This document shows positions 1 to 7,250 of a stretch of 20,268 nucleotides of DNA, piece by piece (position 1 is the first letter of the stretch; each line of letters opens with the position of its first letter). The stretch lies in NCBI GenBank assembly GCA_964450355.1, contig CAYVDH010000050.1:1-20268 (forward strand), written 5' to 3'. The translations under genes and the position numbers were made by a program. The notes beneath the pieces were generated by a model that had not been told where the DNA came from, searched no databases, and saw only the letters and a list, made by a program, of their open reading frames with translations. The stretch is from CAYVDH01 sp964450355. GTDB lineage: Bacteria; Bacteroidota; Bacteroidia; NS11-12g; UBA955.

Positions 1-14
1 TAAATTTATAAAAT

Positions 15-2123
15 ATGAGCGAAAATTCAACAACTAAAGGACATCCTAAGGGACTCTATGTATTATTTGTAACAGAAATGTGGGAGCGATTCAGCTATTA
101 TGGCATGAGGGCCTTGTTTTCATTATTTATGATTAAGGCATTAATTTTTGACAAAGCATTAAGTAGTGATGTTTATGGAAGTTATACAGGTCTTGTGTAT
201 TTAACTCCTTTGATTGGTGGATACATGGCAGACAGGTATTGGGGAAATAGAAAATCAATTATAATAGGTGGTTTTTTAATGGCAATTGGTCAATTTTTCA
301 TGTTTATGTCTGGCTCATTTTATCAATCAGATTTTGCTCCAACTTTAATGTTTGTTGGGCTTGGTTTTTTAATTTTTGGAAATGGCTTTTTTAAACCAAA
401 TATTTCTACAATGGTTGGTCAATTGTATTCACCTGGCGATAAGAGAGTTGATAGTGCCTTTACTATTTTTTATATGGGTATAAACCTAGGTGCATTCATT
501 GCTCCGTTAGTGTGTGGTGCATTTGGAGATACTGGCAATCCTGCTGATTTTAAGTGGGGCTTCTTAATTGCCTGTTTAGGTATGTTATTAAGCACTATCA
601 TGTTCATTTGGCTAAAAGATCATTACATTGTTACTCCTGAAGGAACACAAATTGGCGTAGCTCCTAATAACAAAAGGGAAACAACTGAAATTGATACTGC
701 TACTGAAGTAAAAAGTGCTTTCTCTCCTAAATTAATTGGTATTTGGGTTGGAGTATTTTTAGCCTTGTTTGCAACATTTAAATTTGGTCTTGACATGGAC
801 ATTATTGGTTGTTTTATCTTTTCATTGACAATTGCTGCTCCAGGTTTTATTATTTCAGACCCTAGTTTAAGTAAAATAGAAAAAGATAGAATTTGGGTCA
901 TTTACATCGTAGCATTTTTTGTTATTTTCTTTTGGAGTGCATTTGAACAAGCAGGTGCATCCCTTACTTACTTTGCTGAAGAACAGACAAATAGAAATTT
1001 AGGGCTTTCACTTTCAAAAACCACTTTAAGCATTATATATTTAACTTTATCAGCCATTTTATTATTTATTGGCTACAAAGTTTTTAAAGGGTTTAATAAT
1101 GAGAAAAAAGGCTTAAAGGAATTGATACTACTATTAATCTTAGGTTCAGTTGGTGGATTAATATATAAAATGCTTAATACACCAGCATCAGGTACACAAA
1201 TTAATGAAATTCCAACAAGTTATTTTCAATCAATAAATGCAATTGCTATTGTCATATTTGCTCCAGTATTTTCTTGGTTATGGACTAAATTAAGTGGAAA
1301 AGGTATGGAACCTGCTTCTCCATACAAACAAGCTTTAGGTCTATTATTATTAGCTATTGGTTATTTATACATAGCTTTTGGAGTTAAAGGCATTGACCCA
1401 AGTGCAAAGGTTAGTATGATTTGGCTTATTAATTTATATACTATCCATACTTTTGGAGAATTATGTTTATCTCCTATAGGATTATCGATGGTGAACAAAC
1501 TAGCTCCTGTCAAACTTGCTTCACTTTTGATGGGTGTTTGGTTTTTATCAACATCAGCAGCAAATAAATTTGCTGGAACCCTAAGCTCCCTTTATCCCGA
1601 AGAAGTAAAAGTAGAAAAAAGCATCAATAAATTAACAAATGAAACCAATGTTTTAATCTTGAACAACGCAATGTTAGATACAATGATATGGAAAGCAAAT
1701 CCTAAAGAAAGTTCTAATATAATTCAAGCTAACATCACGTTTGTTAAAACTAATGATAAATCAGAAAAAGAAGACAGTATTGCTTCAATAACTATTGATA
1801 CAACAAATAAAGCTAGTGTATCAAATTATTTTCTGAAATTAATTAAATTAAGTAATGGAGATTTCGATAGAGCAATTGTATTTGATAATGGCACTAAAAT
1901 TCTAACACAAGAAATCGTAGAAAAAGCTATTGACAAAAAACAAGTTAAAAAACAATTCGTTCAAGTGTGGAATTTAAAACCTAAAAAACCAAGTTTTATG
2001 GGATTCCAAATCGAAACATTGTTTGATTTCTTTATGATATTCGTATTTATGGCAGGTATCGCCTCTCTTATCCTGTTCTTCCTATCTAAGAAATTACTTT
2101 CCATGATGCATGGTGTAAGATAA
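15..2123 (+). CDS. POT/PTR2-family proton-dependent oligopeptide transporter
   Basis: This is a polytopic inner-membrane symporter expected to import di- and tripeptides (perhaps larger oligopeptides) with protons. The N-terminus carries the family signature ExxERFxYYG (E21, E24, R25, Y28-Y29), followed by the second PTR2 signature FYMGINLGAF at about 152-161. F309-E310-Q311 in the middle helix and GELCLSPIG at about 481-489 are further family landmarks. At 702 residues it is longer than classical bacterial POTs of about 450-500. The extra length is mostly a polar segment of about 135 residues (about 525-660) between the penultimate hydrophobic stretch and the last helix (about 665-690), probably extracytoplasmic. 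The start at 15 gives the expected short polar N-tail before helix 1. Only 14 bases lie upstream, so its promoter cannot be judged. The gene is complete and ends at a strong hairpin. Family assignment is very secure; substrate range is inferred. Confidence 0.95.
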   Translation: MSENSTTKGHPKGLYVLFVTEMWERFSYYGMRALFSLFMIKALIFDKALSSDVYGSYTGLVYLTPLIGGYMADRYWGNRKSIIIGGFLMAIGQFFMFMSGSFYQSDFAPTLMFVGLGFLIFGNGFFKPNISTMVGQLYSPGDKRVDSAFTIFYMGINLGAFIAPLVCGAFGDTGNPADFKWGFLIACLGMLLSTIMFIWLKDHYIVTPEGTQIGVAPNNKRETTEIDTATEVKSAFSPKLIGIWVGVFLALFATFKFGLDMDIIGCFIFSLTIAAPGFIISDPSLSKIEKDRIWVIYIVAFFVIFFWSAFEQAGASLTYFAEEQTNRNLGLSLSKTTLSIIYLTLSAILLFIGYKVFKGFNNEKKGLKELILLLILGSVGGLIYKMLNTPASGTQINEIPTSYFQSINAIAIVIFAPVFSWLWTKLSGKGMEPASPYKQALGLLLLAIGYLYIAFGVKGIDPSAKVSMIWLINLYTIHTFGELCLSPIGLSMVNKLAPVKLASLLMGVWFLSTSAANKFAGTLSSLYPEEVKVEKSINKLTNETNVLILNNAMLDTMIWKANPKESSNIIQANITFVKTNDKSEKEDSIASITIDTTNKASVSNYFLKLIKLSNGDFDRAIVFDNGTKILTQEIVEKAIDKKQVKKQFVQVWNLKPKKPSFMGFQIETLFDFFMIFVFMAGIASLILFFLSKKLLSMMHGVR

Positions 2124-2144
2124 GATTCACTTTGCAAACTTTAT

Positions 2145-2180
2145 AAAAAAAGAGCGCCTCAATTACAGGCGCTCTTTTTT
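2145..2180. terminator. Bidirectional intrinsic terminator between convergent genes
   Basis: A perfect inverted repeat pairs 2146-2159 (A-run then GAGCGCCT) with 2167-2180 (AGGCGCTC then T-run), leaving a 7-base loop at 2160-2166. The stem core is G+C-rich in an otherwise AT-rich region. An A-run on one side and a T-run on the other give a U-tract on either strand. It would stop the peptide transporter transcript on the plus strand and the TIGR02757 operon transcript on the minus strand. The minus-strand stop codon (2163-2165) lies in the loop, so the last codons of that gene form one arm of the stem. Confidence 0.9.
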
Positions 2181-2936
2181 GTTTACTCCATAGCCAAATA
2201 AAGCAAAATCATATTTCACTGGGTCTTCTTTGCTAAATCTTTTTAACTTACTTGTCAATTCCAATGCCGTTTTCCAATCTGATTTGTCACATCTCATCAA
2301 CCCTATTTCATTCACTGTATTCAACACATGCACATCCATAGGACATACCAATTGTGAAGGCTTGATGTTTTTCCAAATTCCAAAATCTATGCCCTTATCG
2401 TCTTGCCTTACCATCCATCGTAAATACATACACAATCGTTTGCATGCACTTCCATTTAACGGACTTGAAATGTGTTTTTTACTTCGTGATACAAAACTTG
2501 AACACTGCTCAAATGATTGCCTAAATCCAATCAATGCTCCCTCAATGGTTTCACTCCTTGAGCTTAAATGCTTAGAAAAAGTATGTTCTAAACTGCCATG
2601 CTCCTTATACTGCTCTTTTAAAAACCCAATAATAGACAACAAATCTGTATCATTGAATGTTCGGTGAACAAACCCTAAACATGCTTTTAAGTCAGAATCC
2701 TTGTGATTTAAAATAAAGTCGTGTGGATTTTCATCAAATATTTTAGCAATCTTATTGCAACTATTAATGATGCTTACTCGCTGCCCCCAGGCTAATATCG
2801 AAGCAAAAAATCCCATGATTTCAATGTCTTCCTTTTTACTGAAACGATGTGGTATTAATATGGGATCATTTTCTATAAAATTCAACTGATGATAGGCTTT
2901 ATAATACCTATCCAGTTTCTCTTTCATTTTATTCAT
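2163..2936 (-). CDS. TIGR02757/DUF2400 family protein, possible HhH-GPD glycosylase relative
   Basis: A 257-residue soluble protein of a conserved Bacteroidota family without established function. Family-like blocks are an N-terminal stretch with IPHRF and FFASILAWGQR (about 28-53), KRLCMYLRWMVR followed by IDFGIW (about 166-188), CPMDVHV (198-204) and DPVKYDFALFGYG (238-250). The MDVHV block followed by a VNEIGL helix looks like the catalytic-Asp strand/helix of HhH-GPD DNA glycosylases (D201 candidate, K166 candidate); this comparison is my inference and there is no Fe-S cysteine cluster. A longer reading starts at 2975, but the ATG at 2936 is preceded by AGGAGGG seven bases upstream and forms TAATG with the stop of the PrsW gene, so I use it. 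It is the last gene of the PLP enzyme-PrsW operon, and its 3' end is inside the terminator stem-loop. Confidence 0.85.
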   Translation of the reverse strand: MNKMKEKLDRYYKAYHQLNFIENDPILIPHRFSKKEDIEIMGFFASILAWGQRVSIINSCNKIAKIFDENPHDFILNHKDSDLKACLGFVHRTFNDTDLLSIIGFLKEQYKEHGSLEHTFSKHLSSRSETIEGALIGFRQSFEQCSSFVSRSKKHISSPLNGSACKRLCMYLRWMVRQDDKGIDFGIWKNIKPSQLVCPMDVHVLNTVNEIGLMRCDKSDWKTALELTSKLKRFSKEDPVKYDFALFGYGVNKKERL

Positions 2937-3604
2937 TATCTCTCCCTCCTTTTTATGATTCGCTTGCTCAACCACACAATATGAACAAAGGTGATAACAG
3001 CTCCTAAAGTCAACAAAAAGCTGTATTTCTGCAAAAGAAAAAAATCAAACAATCCATGGTAAATTGCAGGTATTATTAATCCCAATAACAATAAATAAGG
3101 TTTTGGTTTTAGAAATTTTGCCATCCCAAAATAATTCCCCATCACTACAGCAAATGCTGCATGAGCAGGAACAGATATAAACATTCTTAATATTCCTACC
3201 GATATTCCTCCTTCTAATACATAAAAAACATTTTCGATAGTAGCAAAACCCATGCTCACCATCACGCTGTAAACTATACCATCAAATGGCTCACTAAACG
3301 CTTTGTGTTTGTAAAAATACCTGACAAAAATCCATTTGCTAATTTCTTCCACCAAACCTATACCCATCAATGAAAAGCTTAACAAACCCAATATTGGTAA
3401 AGTATGTTCTGACAAACCCGTTTGTTTCTTGAAATAAACGCTTAAAATAACTGCTGGTATAGTAGAAATTACCCCAAAAACGAAGGCTAACAACAACAAT
3501 TTTTTGGGCTCCTTATCGAATTTGTCTTTTTTATAGACATACAGCGAAATAGCTACTCCTGGAGCTATTGCTAAACAAAGTAAATAAATAAGCCCTAAAG
3601 GCAT
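2936..3604 (-). CDS. PrsW-family intramembrane metalloprotease
   Basis: A 222-residue multi-helix membrane protein with the conserved blocks of the PrsW family (the CAAX-protease/ABI superfamily of glutamate/histidine intramembrane proteases). These are VEEISK with E86-E87, FDGIVYS...GFATIEN (about 107-125), PAHAAFAVVMGN with H148, and YHGLFDF with H183. The paired glutamates and two histidines are the presumed metal-binding and catalytic residues. The N-terminal DKFDKEP motif after the first helix is also typical. In Bacillus, PrsW cuts an anti-sigma factor at site 1; the substrate here is unknown, and no anti-sigma factor is encoded in the window. The start ATG lies one base after the stop of the upstream PLP enzyme (TAAAATG), and its own stop overlaps the next ATG (TAATG), indicating co-transcription and likely translational coupling. 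Confidence 0.92.
   Translation of the reverse strand: MPLGLIYLLCLAIAPGVAISLYVYKKDKFDKEPKKLLLLAFVFGVISTIPAVILSVYFKKQTGLSEHTLPILGLLSFSLMGIGLVEEISKWIFVRYFYKHKAFSEPFDGIVYSVMVSMGFATIENVFYVLEGGISVGILRMFISVPAHAAFAVVMGNYFGMAKFLKPKPYLLLLGLIIPAIYHGLFDFFLLQKYSFLLTLGAVITFVHIVWLSKRIIKRRER
2944..2950 (-). promoter_or_regulatory. Shine-Dalgarno sequence for the TIGR02757 gene
   Basis: On the minus strand AGGAGGG lies seven bases before the ATG at 2936, ideal spacing for ribosome binding. It decides the start over the upstream in-frame ATG at 2975. I see no comparable purine block before the other genes, as is usual for Bacteroidota. Here it coincides with the Arg-Arg-Glu codons ending the PrsW-like gene, so it may be partly a by-product of the coding sequence. 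Confidence 0.65.
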
Positions 3605-3605
3605 T

Positions 3606-4751
3606 TTAACAATGAGTTAATGCTTGTTCAACATCTGCAATTAAATCCTCTACATCTTCTACTCCCACACTCAATCTTAATAACCCATCAACTACTCCTG
3701 ATTTTTCTCTTTCTTCTTTCGGAATGCTAGCATGTGTCATGCTTGCTGGATGATTCACCAAACTTTCAACTCCCCCTAATGATTCAGCTAATGTAAACAC
3801 ATGCACATTGGTAGCAAATTTCATAGCCGATTCAAAACTATCTCCTTTTAATGTAAAGGAGACCATGCCTCCAAATCCTCTCATTTGCTGTTTAGCAATT
3901 TGATGTCCATGAGCATCTTCAAAACCGGGCCAATATACTTTACCTATTTTTGGATGATTCCTTAAATAATTTGCTATTTCTTTGCCGTTTTCACAATGGG
4001 CTTTCATTCTTAAGTGAAGAGTTTTAATTCCCCTTATAACTAAAAAACAATCCATAGGACCGGGATTAGCTCCACAACTATTTAAAATAAATGCCAATCT
4101 TTCATACAAAGTTTGATCATTGCACATCAATGCTCCCATGATGACATCGCTATGACCTCCCAAGTATTTGGTAGCACTATGCATCACTATGTCAGCCCCT
4201 AAATCTAATGGATTTTGTAAATATGGCGAGGCAAATGTATTATCTATGCACAGCATTAATTGATTCTGTTTTGCAATGGCTGATACCGCTTTTATGTCCA
4301 CTATTTTTAATGTTGGATTTGTTGGAGTCTCTGCCCATATCAATTTAGTATTAGCATTGATGTATTTTTTTATATTTTCTGAATCATATAAATCTATGTA
4401 ATGAAACTTGATGCCAAATGGTTCGTAAATTTTAGAAAATAACCTGTAACTACCACCGTAAATGTCGTCACCAGTTATGACTTCATCTCCAGGCTTTAAC
4501 AATTTTATTACAGCATCTACTGCCCCCATTCCGCTTGAAAAACAAATGGCATGTTTAGCATTTTCCAAAGCTGCTAAATTGTTTTCTAGTTGAGTTCTTG
4601 TAGGATTTTTTCCTCTTGCATAAGCGTATCCTTTGTGTTTTCCTGGATAATCTTGAGCAAATGTACTGGTTTGAAATATAGGAGTCATGATGGCTCCAGT
4701 TGATGGATCAGGTTCTATACCCGCATGTAAGGCTTTTGTTCCAAATTTCAT
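3606..4751 (-). CDS. Cys/Met-metabolism PLP enzyme (cystathionine gamma-synthase/lyase type)
   Basis: A 381-residue cytoplasmic fold-type I PLP enzyme of the trans-sulfuration family, full length for the family. The Schiff-base lysine is K195 in HSATKYLGGH, with a family-typical IMTPIFQTST N-terminus, GYAYARGKNPTR (41-52), FSSGMGA (71-77), DNTFASPYLQNP and the C-terminal SLGGVESLVNHP. The substrate loop reads IYGGS (about 97-101), without the cysteine that marks methionine gamma-lyases, which favours cystathionine gamma-synthase or gamma-lyase. I cannot separate those two from sequence alone. It is the first gene of a three-gene unit with the PrsW-like and TIGR02757 genes. A Bacteroidota-type -7 element ends only five bases before the ATG, so the mRNA is probably leaderless or nearly so. 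Confidence 0.92.
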   Translation of the reverse strand: MKFGTKALHAGIEPDPSTGAIMTPIFQTSTFAQDYPGKHKGYAYARGKNPTRTQLENNLAALENAKHAICFSSGMGAVDAVIKLLKPGDEVITGDDIYGGSYRLFSKIYEPFGIKFHYIDLYDSENIKKYINANTKLIWAETPTNPTLKIVDIKAVSAIAKQNQLMLCIDNTFASPYLQNPLDLGADIVMHSATKYLGGHSDVIMGALMCNDQTLYERLAFILNSCGANPGPMDCFLVIRGIKTLHLRMKAHCENGKEIANYLRNHPKIGKVYWPGFEDAHGHQIAKQQMRGFGGMVSFTLKGDSFESAMKFATNVHVFTLAESLGGVESLVNHPASMTHASIPKEEREKSGVVDGLLRLSVGVEDVEDLIADVEQALTHC

Positions 4752-4756
4752 GAGGG

Positions 4757-4764
4757 CAAAAATA
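4757..4764 (-). promoter_or_regulatory. Bacteroidota -7 element (TATTTTTG) for the PLP enzyme operon
   Basis: On the minus strand TATTTTTG matches the Bacteroidota consensus TAnnTTTG and ends five bases before the ATG at 4751. No clear -33 TTTG is visible at the usual distance; a perfect AT-rich inverted repeat occupies that space. If used, transcription would begin at or within a few bases of the start codon. Confidence 0.5.
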
Positions 4765-4767
4765 AGG

Positions 4768-4793
4768 TTAATTTATTAATAGAAATAAATTAA
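4768..4793. repeat. Perfect AT-rich inverted repeat upstream of the PLP enzyme gene
   Basis: TTAATTTATT (4768-4777) and AATAAATTAA (4784-4793) are perfect reverse complements separated by six bases. The repeat lies 25 bases beyond the stop codon of the GT-C-like gene and just upstream of the PLP enzyme's -7 element. It could be an operator between the -33 and -7 positions or a weak terminator for the upstream operon. All arm bases are A/T, so the hairpin would be weak and chance is a real possibility. Confidence 0.4.
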
Positions 4794-4817
4794 GAAGCTA
4801 GTCTATTGAAAAAATAT

Positions 4818-6239
4818 TTATTTTACTTTTTCGAATATATACATATCAAACATTTCTGGGTTACTACCTCCCTCTCCTTTAATGTAATGCAATTGCCTGT
4901 AATTACTGTTGTTCTTTAACCAATCCAAAGGTAATCCACCCTCTCTTATTGCATAAAAACCATCCCATATTACAATGGTTCCAACAGTAGTCCAATCGTT
5001 AGATTTATCAATGCTCCAAGTGTAATAAGTGGAATTGACATTGTATGGGTCTTTATTGAATTTTACATTAAAAAAAGGCGCTTGATGAACAATTCTTCTT
5101 TCCATTAGATGATTGGATTTAAGCCATTCTCCTGCTACCACAAAATGTTCATTAGCTTTTTCTGATTTTACTGTAGCCTGTTTTATTTTATATGGCTTGG
5201 CGTAATCATTTATTGCATAACCTGTTTGTATTACTATCAATACCATTACAACGATGATTGTTGTTTGTAATTTTTTATTTTTTACAAAACTTAACAACCC
5301 ATTGATTCCAACAAAAGAGACAAAAACCATGTTGGGAACTACAACCAACATCACTCTTGTTAATCCATGGCTTCCCAATATTCCCAAATAATAGATGAGT
5401 GTATGTGCAGCAAAATAAAACCCAAATACCAATGCATTTAAAAGGATAAAATCATGTTTATTCCATTTACTTTTAAAATACATAAACAGGGAAATTAAAA
5501 ACAAACACACCAATACAATTCCAAAAATAAGATTAGATTTATTTACAAAATGCAATAAACTTCCATTGCCAGGGTCGAATGAGCTATTCAACTCAAATTT
5601 TAAATACGGATTTTCGGTGATGATCCATAAAGGTTTTTTTGTGATTATATACCCAACTATGTTCATGACCAAACTTCCTATGAAAAGCCATAACAACAGT
5701 TTATATTTTTTATTGATGAGAATAAAAACAAAAAAGGCAGCACAAATAACAAAACCTTCTGTTCTTAAATAAGGCAAAAATGAAGCTAATAAAACTGCTG
5801 TTTTTTCATTTTTAAATGCCCATTGATGAAGTACTATAACCAATAACAACAAATTCAAAGGCTCTGTTAACCCAGATACAGCATTTCCCAAGACAATTGG
5901 AGAAAACAACAACAATGGAATTGATAAATAATGGTGTTGTACATTTAATTTTTTTAAAACATCAGACGATAAATAAGCTCCTAATAACAGACAAATAAAA
6001 TTAAACACAATCAAGGCATTGATGCCCATTTGACAAATTAATACGGATACCCAAGTAAACACAGGTTTATTCCATTGATCAAGCAATAAATTGGGGTATT
6101 TTATTGCGTATTTAGATATTAAAAAATGATTCCAAGAATCTTGTCCCCCTTCTATTCCTTGACTTTGAATAAAAAGGAAAAAATACAATGTAGCTGAAAA
6201 AAATAGTAGAAATAAAGTTGGTTTATCTCCAATTTTCAT
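4818..6239 (-). CDS. GT-C-like polytopic membrane glycosyltransferase (putative)
   Basis: A 473-residue membrane protein with about nine hydrophobic segments (about 7-25, several between 62 and 140, 160-200, 235-255, 263-285, 292-318, 323-342) followed by a polar, probably extracytoplasmic tail of about 130 residues. After the first helix it has GGQDSWNHF with an acidic D34. A first-loop acidic residue followed by Ser/His is typical of GT-C enzymes that use polyprenyl-phosphate sugars. LPYLRTEG at about 155-162 also recalls that group. Function is inferred from topology and motif; sugar donor and acceptor are unknown. The ATG overlaps the stop of the upstream secreted protein as TAATG, so the two are co-expressed and may act together at the cell envelope. 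An alternative is a membrane protein of unknown function with GT-C topology. Confidence 0.7.
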   Translation of the reverse strand: MKIGDKPTLFLLFFSATLYFFLFIQSQGIEGGQDSWNHFLISKYAIKYPNLLLDQWNKPVFTWVSVLICQMGINALIVFNFICLLLGAYLSSDVLKKLNVQHHYLSIPLLLFSPIVLGNAVSGLTEPLNLLLLVIVLHQWAFKNEKTAVLLASFLPYLRTEGFVICAAFFVFILINKKYKLLLWLFIGSLVMNIVGYIITKKPLWIITENPYLKFELNSSFDPGNGSLLHFVNKSNLIFGIVLVCLFLISLFMYFKSKWNKHDFILLNALVFGFYFAAHTLIYYLGILGSHGLTRVMLVVVPNMVFVSFVGINGLLSFVKNKKLQTTIIVVMVLIVIQTGYAINDYAKPYKIKQATVKSEKANEHFVVAGEWLKSNHLMERRIVHQAPFFNVKFNKDPYNVNSTYYTWSIDKSNDWTTVGTIVIWDGFYAIREGGLPLDWLKNNSNYRQLHYIKGEGGSNPEMFDMYIFEKVK

Positions 6240-7153
6240 TAATAGGACATCAATTGATAAGTTCTGTCAAGACCTTGTTTATCATTTCCAAAATGAACGG
6301 TATGGGTAGTTGCATACCTGATTATTTTTTTGGTGATGTTTCCATACTGATACTCATAAGTATCTACCATGTAGATATAAGGTGCGGCTTCAATGAAAGT
6401 ATCTGGCTTTTGAGCATTTGAATTGGCATAATATTCTTCTTGTAAAGTTAAATTATCATCGTAATCTGTTTTTACTTGCCCTTTGAAAAAAGTTGAGTTT
6501 TTAAACTCTGGCAAAGTATAAGCATAAAAAGTCCCTGATTTCATTAAATTATCTCCACCAAAGGGATTAACAACTTCACGAGCTTGAGTATATCGAGTGT
6601 TGATGACATATTTTTCGCCATACAACGAGGTCAATTCTAACATACGCGGCAACAATGTTTTTTCTACATTGCTTTGATTGTGATAATATACGTAATAATA
6701 TTTTAGTGTTAATGAATCAATTTCTTTGTTGATGTATGATGTTTTTAAATTTTGAATAAGAATACCAGCAAATTTTTCCCAATTCAATAATTCAATGAAA
6801 GCACCTTGGTTATTGAATGCCAATTCATAAGTTTCTGTTTTAAGAGGGTCTATTCCATCCATTACATCGTTGGTTGGAATTCCATTGTAATAACCATCTG
6901 CAAAATTTAAGTTAATCAGGGTATTGCTATCTGTTTTTTCAATGACATTAAAAATCATGTAACTGGTGTCATACTGCATGTACAAATATTGTCCGTAAGG
7001 ATTCTGTTTGAATTTTAGTTCAGAGAGTTGATAGACAATTTTATCTCCTTTTATCCAATTAGAGGTAAATTCAAAGTAATTATCTACTTGAGCACTGATA
7101 GCAGAATATGCGAATAAGCAGGAACTTAATAAGCCTTGACGTAGATTTTGCAT
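6239..7153 (-). CDS. Secreted protein of unknown function
   Basis: A protein of about 304 residues that I cannot assign to a family. It begins with a signal peptide (MQNLRQGLL...AISAQ, probable cleavage after A21), then a mature domain rich in Tyr, Asn, Asp and alternating hydrophobics, consistent with a beta-rich periplasmic or surface protein. LSSC at 9-12 loosely resembles a lipobox, but the preceding hydrophobic run is too short to make a lipoprotein convincing. An ATG at 7168 would add five residues (MFEVT). I prefer 7153 because that choice leaves a normal n-region and because the upstream ATG lies inside a TATGTTTG promoter-like element. It is co-transcribed with the GT-C-like gene (TAATG overlap). 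Confidence 0.75.
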   Translation of the reverse strand: MQNLRQGLLSSCLFAYSAISAQVDNYFEFTSNWIKGDKIVYQLSELKFKQNPYGQYLYMQYDTSYMIFNVIEKTDSNTLINLNFADGYYNGIPTNDVMDGIDPLKTETYELAFNNQGAFIELLNWEKFAGILIQNLKTSYINKEIDSLTLKYYYVYYHNQSNVEKTLLPRMLELTSLYGEKYVINTRYTQAREVVNPFGGDNLMKSGTFYAYTLPEFKNSTFFKGQVKTDYDDNLTLQEEYYANSNAQKPDTFIEAAPYIYMVDTYEYQYGNITKKIIRYATTHTVHFGNDKQGLDRTYQLMSY

Positions 7154-7161
7154 TGTTACTT

Positions 7162-7169
7162 CAAACATA
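7162..7169 (-). promoter_or_regulatory. Candidate -7 element (TATGTTTG) for the secreted-protein operon
   Basis: On the minus strand TATGTTTG matches TAnnTTTG and ends eight bases before the ATG at 7153. It contains the alternative ATG at 7168, so using this promoter would exclude that start from the mRNA. No TTTG is visible at the expected -33 distance; the upstream sequence is a featureless A/T run. The 80-odd bases between this gene and the upstream dehydrogenase hold nothing else I can support. Confidence 0.4.
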
Positions 7170-7250
7170 GTGTATTTTTTGTTTTCTAAAAAAAATATTT
7201 ATTCAAAAATATAAATTGTCTATAATCCATTAAATAAACAAAAAAAGTGC

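Noticed and set aside
2230..2667. 145-residue plus-strand reading frame
   Set aside because: It lies entirely antisense to the conserved TIGR02757 gene, has no start signal and no recognisable domain.
2937..2975. N-terminal extension (13 residues) of the TIGR02757 protein
   Set aside because: It would overlap the PrsW-like gene by 40 bases, while the ATG at 2936 has an SD and a TAATG junction.
3606..4751. Methionine gamma-lyase
   Set aside because: The loop position that is cysteine in methionine gamma-lyases is glycine here (IYGGS).
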